A stretch of 64,000 nt of DNA from Diacronema lutheri (taxonomy: Eukaryota; Haptophyta; Pavlovophyceae; Pavlovales; Pavlovaceae), in the NCBI GenBank assembly GCA_019448385.1, contig JAGTXO010000011.1, positions 1,060,789-1,124,788 on the forward strand, written 5' to 3'. Position 1 is the first letter of the stretch; each line of letters starts with the position of its first letter. The translations under genes were made by a program, and so were the position numbers. Positions 50,391 through 61,714 of this stretch are shown in pieces. The notes below the pieces were generated by a model. That model worked only from the letters and a program-made list of their open reading frames with translations. It searched no databases and was not told the origin of the DNA.

Positions 50391-53300
50391 AGGCGGAGGC
50401 GGAGGCGGAGGCGGAGGCGGAGGCGGAGGCGGAGGCGGAGGCGGAGGCGGAGGTGGAGGCGGAAGCACGCATGGCCGAGGTTGGCCTCTCTGCGCGTGCG
50501 GCCGCAGTGCGCGCGGCGCGCGCCGCGCGCGGGGGGGGCGAAGCGTGTGTGTCGCGCGGCAGCGTTGGAGAGCTGCTCCGCGCGCTTGCGCTCGCGCACG
50601 CGCGCGAGCCGAGCGACGTGGACGCGCATGCCGCGTGCCTCGAGCTCGTCAGCGCGGACTCGCTCTACCCACTCACCTACTGGGCGCGTTCAGTCGGGTG
50701 CAACGCACTGAACGATGCGGCGCAGTCTGCCGCCGCCGCCGGCGGCGGCAAGGGCGGGGGCGAGGGCGACGGCGCTGCGGGCCCGAGCGGCACGGTCAGC
50801 GAGGCTGCGCCCGAGCAGGGCGCGCTCGCGCCCGCGCTTGCGCCCGCGCTCGCGCTCTGCGCGGCGCTGCTGGCTGCCGTCAGCGCCAAGGCAACCGCCG
50901 CGCCCACCGCCGCCGCCGCGTGCGCACTGGCGGCGGGCGGCGGCGCGGGCGGCGACGGCCGGCCGGCAGCGGCCGACGGCAGTGGCGTCGACGGCGGCTC
51001 GCTGCCGTTCCGTCTCGATGCGCCGTGTGCGCTGTCGCAGCCGGACGCTGGGTCGATCGGCGAGCTGCGTCAGTCGTGTGAGCTGCTCCGGGCCGTTGGT
51101 CTCGCCGTCGAGTGGCTGCTCACGACGCCGCTGCACGCGCCGTACGCGCAGCCGCACGGCCTGTCGCCCGCCGCGTCGCCGACCACGCCGCGCGCCGCGC
51201 CCGCGCCGCCCGAGCGCGACGAGCGGCCGCGCGCTGAGCGCTGGTGCGAGGTGGCGACGAGCCGTGGACTAGGGCTCGTGATGCCGTCCACCGCGCGCGA
51301 GCTCGGACCGCTCGAGGCGCTCGTCGGGTGCAGGCTCGCCGTCGCCGTGCCCGTGGACGGTGCGTGGCCCTTCGCGCTGCGCGTGGGCGACGTGTGCGCC
51401 TTCGACGCTCGCACCGCGCGCCACTTGCTTCGGCTCGAGGGCCGCGCAGCGGGCGACGCGCCGTGCAAGCGCGCGCTCTGGCTCGCCCTCGGCTCGGGCG
51501 TCTACGCGTGGCGCCAATTGCCTCGGCTGCCGCCGCCGCGCGTGCCGCCAGCCGCCGCGCTTGCCGCCGGGCGCGCGCGCGGCGCCGGCGCGGGCCGGCG
51601 CGGCGGCGCGCGCGGCGGCGGCGGGCGCCGCGCCCACGCCGCCGGCGCCGACGGTGCGCCCGGCGGCGAGCGCGGCGCTGGCGCCGAGCGGCCGCCGCTG
51701 GTCGAGCCGCCGCTGCGCACGTCGGCGGGTGTGCTGCACGCGTGGGCCGCGGCCGCGGGCAAGTGCGTCGCGTGCCGGCAGGGCGGCGAGCTCGTGCGCT
51801 GCGCGCTCTGCCTGGGCGCGTTCCACGCCACGTGCGCCCACGAGGGTGGCGGCGAGCCGCCGCGCGGCGCCGGGCTTGACGGCGGCCAGTGGTGGCTGTG
51901 CCACGGCTGCGTGCGCTGCGCGCGCTGCGGCGCGGGCGCGGCGGGCGAAGCGCATGGCGCCGCGTGGAGCTGGCGCGACGACCACGCGCTGTGCGCGCCG
52001 TGCGCGTTGCTCGTGGACGCGGGGCGCGCGTGCAGCGCGTGCGGCGGCTGCTGGCGGCCGTGGCAGGTCGGCGCGCAGTGCAGCCGGTGCGGCGGTTGGG
52101 CGCATGCGCGCTGCGGCGCACGTGCCGAGGCCGACGGCGGTGTCGACGGCTGGGCGGCGCCGGCGCTGCTCTGGTGGGACGGCGCGCCATGCGCGGCCGC
52201 CGCCGCGCCGGACGCGGCCGACGCGCGCCGTTGTGGCGGCGGTGGCGGCGTTGGCGATGGCGGCGGCGGTGGCGGAGGTGGCGCGCTTGTGGCGTGCGGC
52301 GCCAAGCGCGCGGTCGCGCCGCCGCCGTCGCCGCCTCCGTGCGGCGGCTGCACGGCGCGCGAGCAGCGGCAGCTGCTGTTTGGTCTCGTGCAGCAGGCGG
52401 CGGAGCTCGACGAGGAGCGCATCTTCGCGCAGCCTGTCGACACGCGCGAGGAGCCAACGTACCGGCTGTACATCCCGACGCCGCTCTGCCTGACGGACGT
52501 GCGCACGGCAGCTGCGCGCGGCGACTTCTCCGACTCGGCGGCAGTGCGCGAGGCGCTCTACTTGATCGCGCGCAACGCGATGGTCTACAACGTGAGCGCC
52601 GCCTCGCCCTTCTACCGCCTCGCGCAGCGCTTCTTCAAGCGCGCGCAGGCGCTGTGCGATGCGTTCCGCGACGAGCGCGAGGCGCCGCCCACGCCGGCCG
52701 CGCCGACGCGGGCGGACAGCGGCGGCGAGCGTCGTGCGCGCAAGCGCAAGCGCGGCGGCGGTGAGCAGGCGGCGGGCGACAGCGCCGACGAGGCGACTGG
52801 CGCGCACGACGCGGAGCGCGCCGCGCAGCACGCCGACGCGGGCGAGGCGGCCGGCTCGGCCGGCCGCGGCGGCGCGTGTGGCGTCGAACGCGACGGCCGG
52901 CCGTACGCGCAGATGGTGGCGCTCGTCGCGCACGAGGCGGAGCCGCTTGAGCTGCTGCAGCTCTGCGCGCTCTGCGGCTCGGGCGGTGGCGACTGCGAGC
53001 TGCGGCTGTGCGTCGGCTGCGGCGACAGCTTCCACTGGTACTGCGACGCGGGCGGGGGCGCGCACCGGCAGATTGCGGCAGGCTGGCGGTGCGTGGCGTG
53101 CATGCTCTGCGCCGTGTGCGGCGAGGGCAGCGACGAGGCGCGGCTGCTGCTCTGCGCGTGCGGCGTGGCCATGCACTCGACGTGTCTCTCTCCGCCCGTC
53201 GACCGCTGGCCCGAGGAGCGCGACTGGCGGTGCGCGCCCTGCGCGACGTGCGAGCGGTGCGGTCTCAACCTGCCGCACGCGCACTCGACCCACGCGCCGC

Positions 53301-56300
53301 CCTCGGCGCACCTGCGAGCGCTCGCCGGCGCGGTGAGCCGGCGCGAGGCGGCGGCCAAGCGGCGCACACACGCGGCGGGTGGCGCGCGCCGCGACGGGCG
53401 GAAAAGCGGCCACACCGCCAAGCGGCAACGGCCCGACGGTGGCGAGCGCGATGGTGTCGGTGCGCTCGTCGGTGCGCTCGGCGGCGCGCGCCCGCTCCCG
53501 CGAGGCGGCCAGGCGGAGCGCGCGCGACGCGCCGCCGAGCGCGAGGCCGCCTCGCTCTGCGCGCGGCAGGAGGGGCTCCTCGCCGCGCTCGGCGGCGCGC
53601 CGCCCGACGGCAAGCCACCGGGTGGCGTGGAGCCACCGGGCGGCGTGGAGCCACCGGGCGGCGTGGAGCCACCGGGCGGCGTGGAGCCACCGGGCGGCGT
53701 GGAGCCACCGGGCGGCGTGGAGCCACCGGGCGGCGTGGAGCCACCGGGCGGCGTGGAGCCACCGGGCGTGCGTGAGGGCGGTGCGGCGTGGCGCCTCGCC
53801 AAGAGCTGCGCGGGCGCGGCCGGCGGCACGGCGCACGGCCCACCGGCCGGCGCGACGGGTGCCGATCAGCCCGACAGCGCGCGTCACGCGCCGACGCGCG
53901 CATTGCCGCCGAGCGCGGGCGCGAGCGGCGCGACAAACGGACACGGCCTGCTCGGCGCCACAGGAGCGCTCGACGCGCTCGGAGGCTCGACATCGGAGCG
54001 CGCGCAGATGGCGCTCGCGGCGGCCACGCGCGCAGGGGGCCCGGCGGAGGACTTGGAGCTGCGGGTTGCGGCCACCAATCTGATGGCCGTCGACGAGGAC
54101 CTCGGCGACGATCTCGGCGGAGAGCAGGCGGCGGCCGCGGCCGCGGCGGCCGAGGCGGCGGCGAGCGCCGTGCGCATGCGCGCGACCGACGGCGGCTGCG
54201 GCGCGCCCGCGAGCGGCGTGCGCGCGGCGCGCGAGCCCGCCATGGAGCGCAGCGGCGGGCCGGCTGCGAGCGGGGACGGCGAGCAGGGGACAGATGCGCG
54301 TGCGGATGCCGAGGCGGGGACGGGGGCGGGGGCGGGGGCGGAGGCGGGGGCGGGGGCGGAGACGGCGACGGGCGCCGGGGCGGCGGAGGCGGAGGCGGAG
54401 GCAGATGCGGAGGCGGAGGCGGAGGCAGTCGTGGGTGAGGACGGCCTTCTTTCGACGGCCGTCTCGCTCGCGCACATTCCGCCGCTGCAGCGCAAGCTCG
54501 CGCTCAGCGCGCTGCCCGCCGACTATGCGCGCGACCCGCTCGCCGCGCGGCTGTGCGGCCCATGCGTGCGGCTGCAGCGCGAGAAGGGCTTTTGCGCGGT
54601 GTGCATGGGCGCGTGGGACGACGCCTGGTCGGACGAGCACGACGCGATGGTGCAGTGCGACCGATGCGCCTTCTGGGTGCACGTGCGCTGTGACCGCGCG
54701 CTGCGCGCCCACCCAAAGCTGCTCAGCGCGATGACGTACGCATGCGCGCGCTGCAGGGGAGAGCTCACCGCGCCGCCGCCGCCGGTCGGCGGCCGCACGT
54801 TTGGCGTCACATGGGAGCGCGTGCTCGGCGATCCGGACGCAAACCCGCCGCTCGTCTGGCCTCCGCGCGCGGCCGGCGCTGCGCGCCCACCCAACTGCCC
54901 GCCGGCGAGCCCGCTGCCGAGCGCGCGCGCGCGCGACAACACGGCTGACGCGGGCGCGCTCGACAGCACGACGGACAACCGCACGACGGACGGCGCCTTC
55001 GACGGCGCGGGGCTTGCATCGCCGCCAAGCGCGGGCCGTGGGCGCGGGCGCGGGCGCGGGCGAGGGCGCGGGCGGGGACGCGGGCGCGGGCGCGGACAAC
55101 TTCTGACCGCCGGCGGCGACGGCGGCGACGGCGGCGACGGCGGCGACGGCGGCGACGGCGGCGACGGCGGCGACGGCGGCGACGAGCGCCCCGGTGCGAC
55201 GGGGCGCACGCCGCGCGCACGACCTCCGCCGTGGGAGGTCGAGGCGCGCCGCTCGGTGCCCGAGTGCGGCGTGTGCGCCGCGTGCATCGACAAGCCGCGC
55301 TTCGGTGGTCCCAACCGGATGCGCAGGCCGTGCGCACTGCGCGCGGACGCGGTGCGGCGCGCGAGGCTCGTCCACGCGCACGCGCACGCGAGCGCTTCCG
55401 TGCACGACGCGGATGATGCCGCGTCGGGCGTCCGCTCGGACGACGAGGGCGGCTCGCACGATGGCGGCGGGTGCGAGCCCTGCGCCGAGCTGCTCCCGCT
55501 CGTCGCGCGGCATGGCGGCGGCGGATGCGCAGATGCGCGCGCCGCTTCGTCCGCGTGGACGGCCGGGGCGGCGCCGTGCCGCGAGAATGCCGCGGGCGCC
55601 GTTTCCGGCGGGGCCGCGTCCGGTTCGCGGCTGCCTCTCCCGGACTCGCCGTTGCACCCGAGCGGTCCGTGCGCGGGCGACGACACGCACAGATTGGCGA
55701 CGGGTGGTCCGTGCGCGGCCGCGCCGTCCCCGCCGCGCGGCTTTGTCGGCGGCTGGGGCGCAGCGCAGCCGCTGCAGCAGCCGGCGCGCCCGCCGAGCAA
55801 CTCGCCAGCGGGCGAGTGGAGCGCGGCCGCCGCGCACGAGCGGTCGCCTGATGCGCAGCGCAGCTCTGCGCATCAGCACCTCCAGGCACAGCAGTGGCAG
55901 CGGCTGCAGCACGAGGAAACGCAGGCGCAGGCGCACGCGCAGGCGCACGCGCAGGCGCCGCTGCTGCCACCACCACCGCCACCGCCATCGCAGCTCGCGC
56001 CGTCGCAGCCGCAGCCGCTGCAGCAGCGGCAGCCATCGTACGGCCAGCAGCGGCAGCCATCGTACGGCCATCGGACGGCGGCGTCGTGGGGGGCGCCGCA
56101 GCCGCCGCCCTCTCCGCCGCTCCCGTCGCCTCTGCCATCGCCCCCGCAGCCGTCGCCGCCGCGCGCGCCCTGGGAGGGGGAGAAGGGCGGGGAGGCGGGC
56201 GAGGAGGCGGGCGAGGGCGAGGGGGGGAAGGGCGGGGAGGAGGAGGCGGGCGAGGGCGAGGGGGAGAAGGGCGGGGAGGAGGAGGCGGGCGAGGGCGAGG

Positions 56301-59300
56301 GGGAGAAGGGCGGGGAGGAGGAGGCGGGCGAGGGCGAGGGGGAGAAGGGCGAGGGCGGCGAGGGCGTGCTGCATGTGCAGCGGGCAGGCGCAGGCGGCGG
56401 CGAGGGCGGTGAGCCAAGCGACGACGGCGCGCACACCGGGGACGCAGCGCTCGCCACACAGCCGTCACCGCCGCGCACGGCCGCAGAGGCGCGCGCGACT
56501 GCCGCCGACGAATTGAAGCCGGCGGCAGCGGCCGAGTGGGCGCAGAGCGTGGCGGGCACGGCGCGCGCGGCGTTGAGCGCGCGCATCGAGGCGGAGCTTG
56601 GCCTCGCGCCGACGACCGGCCCGCTCGCGCGCGGAGACGGGCGCGCGTGCGCGCTGTGCGGCGGTCGCTCGGACGATGGGCGGCGCGTGGAGCAGCGGCT
56701 GTGCTGGCTCGACTGCGGCGTGTGGCTGCACCTCAACTGCGCCGCATGGTCGTCCGAGGTCACCGAGGCGTTGCCGCACGCCACGCCGAACGGCGCGCCC
56801 GTCGGTGCGTCCGCGCAGGCTGAGGCGGCGCTCGCGCGCTCGCACGAGCTCGTCGCTGTGCACGCGGCCGTCGCGCGCGCGCGCAAGACGCGTTGCACCC
56901 GCTGCGGCCGGCCGGGCGCGTCGCTCGCGTGCAACGTCAAGTTGTGCCGCGCGCAGCTGCACCTGCCGTGCGCGTGCGCGCTCGGCTGCGTCTTCTTCGC
57001 CGACGGGCGCGTCTACTGCGCGGCGCACGCGACGAGCGCGCAGGCGCTGCAGCCGGGCGGCGTGCTGATCGGCAGCTTTGCGCTCCGCCGGCCGATCACG
57101 CTGCGCAGAAGGCGCGCGAGCGCGGCGGGCGCCCTGCCGGACGGGCAGCTTCACCGCTTTGGCGACGGGCGCGGCAAGAAGCTGCGCGTCGGTGGCGTCA
57201 CGGTCCTCTCCCTCGGCCAAGTGGCGCAGGCGCGCGCGCTGCCCCCGCGCGACGGGCGCAGCCGACGGCCGGACCCCGACCCGGACGACGCGACGGCGGT
57301 GCTGCGCTGCGCGGCGCAGGCTGCAGCCGGCGGCGAAGAGGTGGCGCCGCCGGGCTACGTTGCGCTGCGCGCGGTCGTGCTGCGCGTGTCGGACGACCGC
57401 GCCGCGCCGCGCGGCTCAGAGATCGCGATGCAGCACGAGGTGCAGCACGAGGTGCGGCACGTCACGCTCTCGACCAGCCTCGCGCGCATCGCGCAGCGGC
57501 CGGCGGAGGAGGCGAGCGGCGCGCAGCTCGGCGGGCGTGGCCGCTGCGCGCGCGGCGGCAAGGCGGCGACGCTCGACGGCGCCGAAACGGCGCGCGTGCA
57601 CCTGCGCTTTCGCATCGCCTTCGTGCGGCCGCACCCTGCCGCGCCGCGCGCAGGACTTGCGCACGGCCACGCGTCCGACCCTGCCGCGTGCGAGGTGGAG
57701 CCCAAGGCGGAGCCGGACGCGCCGCCGGACGCGCCGCCGGACGCGCCGTTACCGGACCGTGCGGTGCCGGTGCCATGGTGGCGCGAGGAGGACGGTGCGA
57801 TGCCCGTCTTCGAGAGTGACGAGTGGCCCGACGGTGCAGTGCGCGCTCTGTTCGCCTTCTTGCACTGCGGGCGCGCGCGCGCGGTGCCCGACGGCGGCCC
57901 CTTCTTTGGCCTCGGCATGCCACCCGTCCAAGCTCTGCTCAAGCAGTACGCCGGCTGCGCCGCGCGTTGCCGCGTGCGCAGCCGCGCGCGCCCTCGCTGC
58001 CCGCCGCCGGCCCTCACGCGCCACCCGCCGCCCCCGTCGCCTTCCTGCGCCCACGCCGTCCCCGTCGCCTCGCGCAGGCGTGCGATCGCGCTGCAGCAGC
58101 AGCGCGAGATGGCCGACTCGACGGCGCGCGAGGTGGAGCTGCTGCGGCACATTGGTGCGCACGCGACTGCTGCAGACGACCTGTCCGCATCCGGCGCGCG
58201 CACGCGCGAGCGCGTCGCGCGTGCGGCCGCCGCGTGGGCTGCGGCCGACGCGGCGGCGGGCGAGGCGGCGGCGGAGGGCGGCGAGCAGCCGGACGAGCTC
58301 GTGGCGAGGGCAGGCTGCGCGCGGCTCGTCGAGTACATGCGCGAGCGCAAGGGCGCGCAGGAGCGGCGCGCGGGCGCGCCGAGCTGCGCGGGGCTCAGCT
58401 GGCGCGAGCACCTCGCAACCGCCGTGCTCCAGATTGACGACGCCGCCGCGGGCGCGGGCGCGGCCGGCGGCGCGGCGGACGCGGCGGCCGCGGCCACCTG
58501 CGCGGGCGCGTCCAAGCGCGCACGCCGCGCCGTGCCAGGTGATGAGGGCGACGCGGACGGCGGCAGCGGCGCGGGCGCGGCGGGCGGCGGTGCGCTCGGC
58601 AACGCGTCCGTGACGGAGCACGGCGTCGGAGTGCGCGGCGTGGACGGCCTCGTGTCGCAGTACCGCGAGATGCTTGCCTCGGTGCACTCGAGCAGATCCA
58701 AAATCGGCGTCCGGCGCTCGGCCATACACAACTGGGGCGTCTTCGCCACGCAGCCCATCGCAAAGGCGCGCGCGCGCGCGCCGTCGCGCCGCCACGCGCC
58801 CATGCGCCGCGCCGCGCAGCGCCGCGCCGCCGCGCTCACGCGCCGCTGGCTGCGGCGGCGCTCGGCGCGTGCCGCGCGCAGGGCGAGATGGTCGTCGAGT
58901 ACGCGGGCGAGCTGATCAGGCAGAGCGTCTCGGATAGGCGCGAAGTCGTGCGCGCCGCGGCGGCGACACCGGCGCCGCCCGGCTGCGCGCCCAGCGGCGT
59001 AGCGGCTGCGCGACCCGTCGCGCCGTCGTCGCCGTCGCCGCGCGCGCCGCGCGCGCCGCCGCCCACGCGCCCATGCCGCCGCCGCCGCGCGCGCGCAGGT
59101 GTACGCGCGCTCCGGCATGGTGGGCGACTGCTACATGTTCCGCGTCGACGACGAGACGGTCGTCGACGCGACACGCGCGGGCAACGTCGCGCGCTTCATC
59201 AACCACTGCTGCGAGCCCAACTGCTCGGCGCACGTCGTCGAGCTGCCGGCGATGCAGGGCGGGCGCGGCGGCAAGAAGATTGTCATGTTTGCGCGCCGCG

Positions 59301-59407
59301 CGATCGGCGTGGGCGAGGAGGTCACATACGACTACAAGTTTGCGCTCGGCGCCGTCAAGGTGGCCTGCTATTGCGGCGCGCCCAACTGCATGGGCCGGAT
59401 GAACTGA
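49604..59407 (+). CDS. KMT2/Trithorax-type histone H3K4 methyltransferase
   Basis: Exons 49604-57945, 58078-58765, 58882-58944 and 59099-59407 give 3,133 aa. Domains in order: Tudor-like (about 545-644), PHD cluster (about 718-839), bromodomain (about 919-1025; ARNAMVYNVSAASPFYRLAQ), two PHD fingers (about 1120-1222), another PHD (about 1663-1719; MVQCDRCAFWVHVRC), CXXC zinc finger (about 1885-1914; CGVCAACIDKPRFGGPN), extended PHD (about 2346-2478), FYRN (about 2506-2541), FYRC (about 2585-2781; FFGLGMPPVQALL), SET (about 2985-3133; RFINHCCEPNC, GEEVTYDYKF) and post-SET (CYCGAPNCMGRMN). It should methylate H3 lysine 4 in the nucleus with WDR5/RbBP5/ASH2L-type partners. The intron inside the SET domain at 58766-58881 begins GC. 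Exon 1 holds several expanded codon repeats. Confidence 0.93.
50390..50466. repeat. (GCGGAG)n codon repeat in the KMT2 gene
   Basis: A GGCGCG run leads into about twelve GCGGAG hexamers encoding Ala-Glu dipeptides near residues 262-287 of the methyltransferase. Confidence 0.9.
53623..53768. repeat. 18-bp minisatellite encoding P-P-G-G-V-E
   Basis: About eight 18-bp units (CCACCGGGCGGCGTGGAG) encode a collagen-like hexapeptide at about residues 1341-1389 of the methyltransferase. Most copies are identical, implying recent expansion. Confidence 0.93.
55036..55185. repeat. Gly-Arg and Gly-Gly-Asp codon repeats
   Basis: A GGGCGC-type run encodes a Gly-Arg (RG-like) tract at 55036-55098. A 9-bp GGCGACGGC repeat then encodes Gly-Gly-Asp at about 55119-55183, just before the CXXC finger. 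The RG tract is of a kind that binds nucleic acid. Confidence 0.88.
56195..56355. repeat. Glu/Gly/Lys codon repeat
   Basis: Tandem units of about 39 bp (core GGCGAGGAGGAGGCGGGCGA) encode an acidic EEAGEGEGEK-type repeat between the CXXC finger and the extended PHD. Confidence 0.88.
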
Positions 59408-59512
59408 ATTAGAGCTGGCCGCGAGCAGGTGACACAGTCGGCCGGCCAGCTGCGGTCCAGGGCTCCAGGGCTATGCAGCGAAAGCGAGCCGAGCCCAACG
59501 GTTGGGCACGCC

Positions 59513-61614
59513 ATGGGCCCGCTCGGCGTGCTCGAGGCGCTTCCGGTCGCCGAGCTCTCAGATAACGACGCGGACGAGCTGCTGCTCGTCGTCGCGCTGG
59601 CGTGCGTCGTGCTCGCGGGCGGCTTCTTCCGCTGCGCCGGCCGGCTGTACGAGGCGAGCGGCGACGGGCTGTCGTCGGACGACGAGCAGCTCTGCCCGGC
59701 GCGCTTCTACCTGACAGAGCACGGGCTCTCGGTCACGGTGGCCGCGTGCTCGCTCGCGGCAACGTACACGTCGGCGGGCATGGTGAACGGTATGGCCGAG
59801 ACGATGGTGACCGAGGGCCTCGTGTGGTCCGTCGGCACGTTCGCATGGCCGGCGTCGCTCGCGCTTTCCGGCCTCGCGGTCGCGCCGCGCCTCCGCCGGC
59901 GCGGGTGCGTGACGGTGATCGACCCGCTGCAGGACGTGGCGGGCGAGCGGCTCGGCGCACTGTACGCGCTACCTGTGCTGCTCAGCATGGTCTTCTGGGC
60001 CGGCTCAATCCTCTCCTCGCTCGCGTCGACGGCGGCCGTGATTGTCGGTGGCCGGCGCGCGCTGTGCGCATTTGGCTCGGTGGCCGTCGCGCTCTCGTAC
60101 ACGCTCTTTGGCGGCTTGCGCGCCGTCGCGCTCACGGACGTGTGCCAGCTGATCGTCTTTTGCGTTGGGCTGCTCGCCGTGCTGCCCGTCTGCGCCGCCT
60201 CGCCATTCGTGCGGCCGCTGCTCGACGCGGACGGCGCGGAGGCTGCGCTCGGCAGCTTTGAGCGCTCCGTGGCGCACGTGCCGTACGAGACGGCGACGGG
60301 CGGCGTGGCGTTCGCCGACCTGCGCGGCGAGTGGGTCGACCGCGCGTTCACCTGCCTATACGGCCAGTGCTCGCACCAGATCGTCGCGCAGCGCTTCCTC
60401 GCCGCGCGCTCGCCCGCGGCCGCGCGGCGCGTGGGCATGTGGGCGAGCGCGTGCCACCTTGGCCTCGGGCTGCTCTGCGCCGCGTTCGCCTACGTCGCGA
60501 CGCGCACAGACTGGGCGCTCGTTGGCGGGCAGGCCGCGCAGGTCTGCGGCGCGGATGCCGCGCTGCTCGCGCCGTGCCTGCTCCGCTTCGTCGCACCGCG
60601 CGCGCTCGGCTGGGCGGGGCTCGCCGCGGTCGGCGCGGCGATGATGTCGTCCATCGACTCGGCCGTGCTCGCCGCCGCCTCGCTCGTGCGCCGCACGCGC
60701 GCGCGCGCGCGCCCGGCCGCCATCGCGTCGACTCCACCCGCGCGCGCCGCTCACGCGCGCCCGCTGCGTCCGTGCGCGCGCGTCGCCCGCCCTCCTTCCG
60801 CCCCGCCCTACTCGCCGGCCAGTTCGTGTGGAACTTTCTCTGGCGCGCGCGCGGCTGGGGCGAGAGCAGCCGCGCGCTGCAGGCCAAGGAGGTCGCACGC
60901 CTGCACGCACTCGATGCGGCCGAGGCGGACGAGCCACGCCCGCGCGGTGCCGGTGCGTACGCGGACGGGTCGGACGGCGGGCTGCTCGACGAATGCGCAG
61001 CGCGAGTGCGGATGGCGCGCGCGCTGCGCAACGCGAACCGCGCGGTGATGCTGCTCGTCGCGATGCTTGGCGGGCTGCTCGCGTGGCAGTCGGAGGCCAT
61101 CTCGCTGCTCGTGCTCCTCCTCGGCGACCTGACGTCGTCACTCGTGACCACACCGCTCCTGTGCGCGCTGCACTGGCGCGGCACCAACGCGTATGGCCTC
61201 GCGCTCGCGCTCGCTGCGAGCTGCATGCTGCGCGTCGCATCGGGCGAGCCGCGCGTCGGCATCCGCGCGCTCGTGCGCTGGCCGGGCTACTGCGAGGAGG
61301 CCGTGTCGATCGGGCTCGGCCACGGCCCGCAGCTCTTCCCGTTCCGCACGGCGATCGCGCTTGGCTCGCTGCCGCTCATCGTCGTCGCCTCGGCCGCGTC
61401 GAGCTGGGCGCTCTTCACAGGCCGCCTGCCGCCGCGCTACGACGTGCTCGGGCTGCTGCAGCGCGCCGACGCGCGCGTGTGGGCGAGCGAGCGCGGCTGG
61501 GTGGCCGCGGCGGCGAGCGGCGCGCCGGCGGATGGCTCGGGCGTTGGCCACGATTTGGCAGGGCGGGGAGCAGTCGGTGAGGGGCTGCGCCCCAGTGCTG
61601 GAAGCAGTCGTTAA
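59513..61614 (+). CDS. Sodium-solute symporter, high-affinity choline transporter-like (SLC5A7 type)
   Basis: Exons 59513-60685 and 60823-61614 (phase 0) give 654 aa. The product has about 12-13 hydrophobic helices. Features shared with CHT1-type members of the SSS family include ATYTSAGMVNGMAETMVTEG with LVWSVGTFAWP, VTVIDPLQDVAGERLGALYA, VLLSMVFWAGSILSSLASTA, LSYTLFGGLRAVALTDVCQL, the central WVDRAFTCLYGQCSHQIVAQ-type helix with RFLAARSP, and LAAVGAAMMSSIDSAVLAAA. The splice then joins to FVWNFLWRARGW. The region near 910-1000 of the coding strand has an inserted acidic loop. It probably imports choline or a related amine with Na+ at the plasma membrane; exact substrate is inferred. Confidence 0.85.
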
Positions 61615-61714
61615 GGGGCAGCGCCCCAGGGAGGTGCAGCACCCCAGGAAGAATTGATGTGCACCGGGTGGGCCGGGGCAGGCAGTCTAGTGCAGGCAAG
61701 GGTGGCTCGATCGC

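Noticed and set aside
51269-56434. Minus-strand 1,721-residue open frame
   Set aside because: Arg/Ala-rich shadow of the KMT2 gene. The plus frame holds PHD, bromodomain and CXXC zinc ligands.
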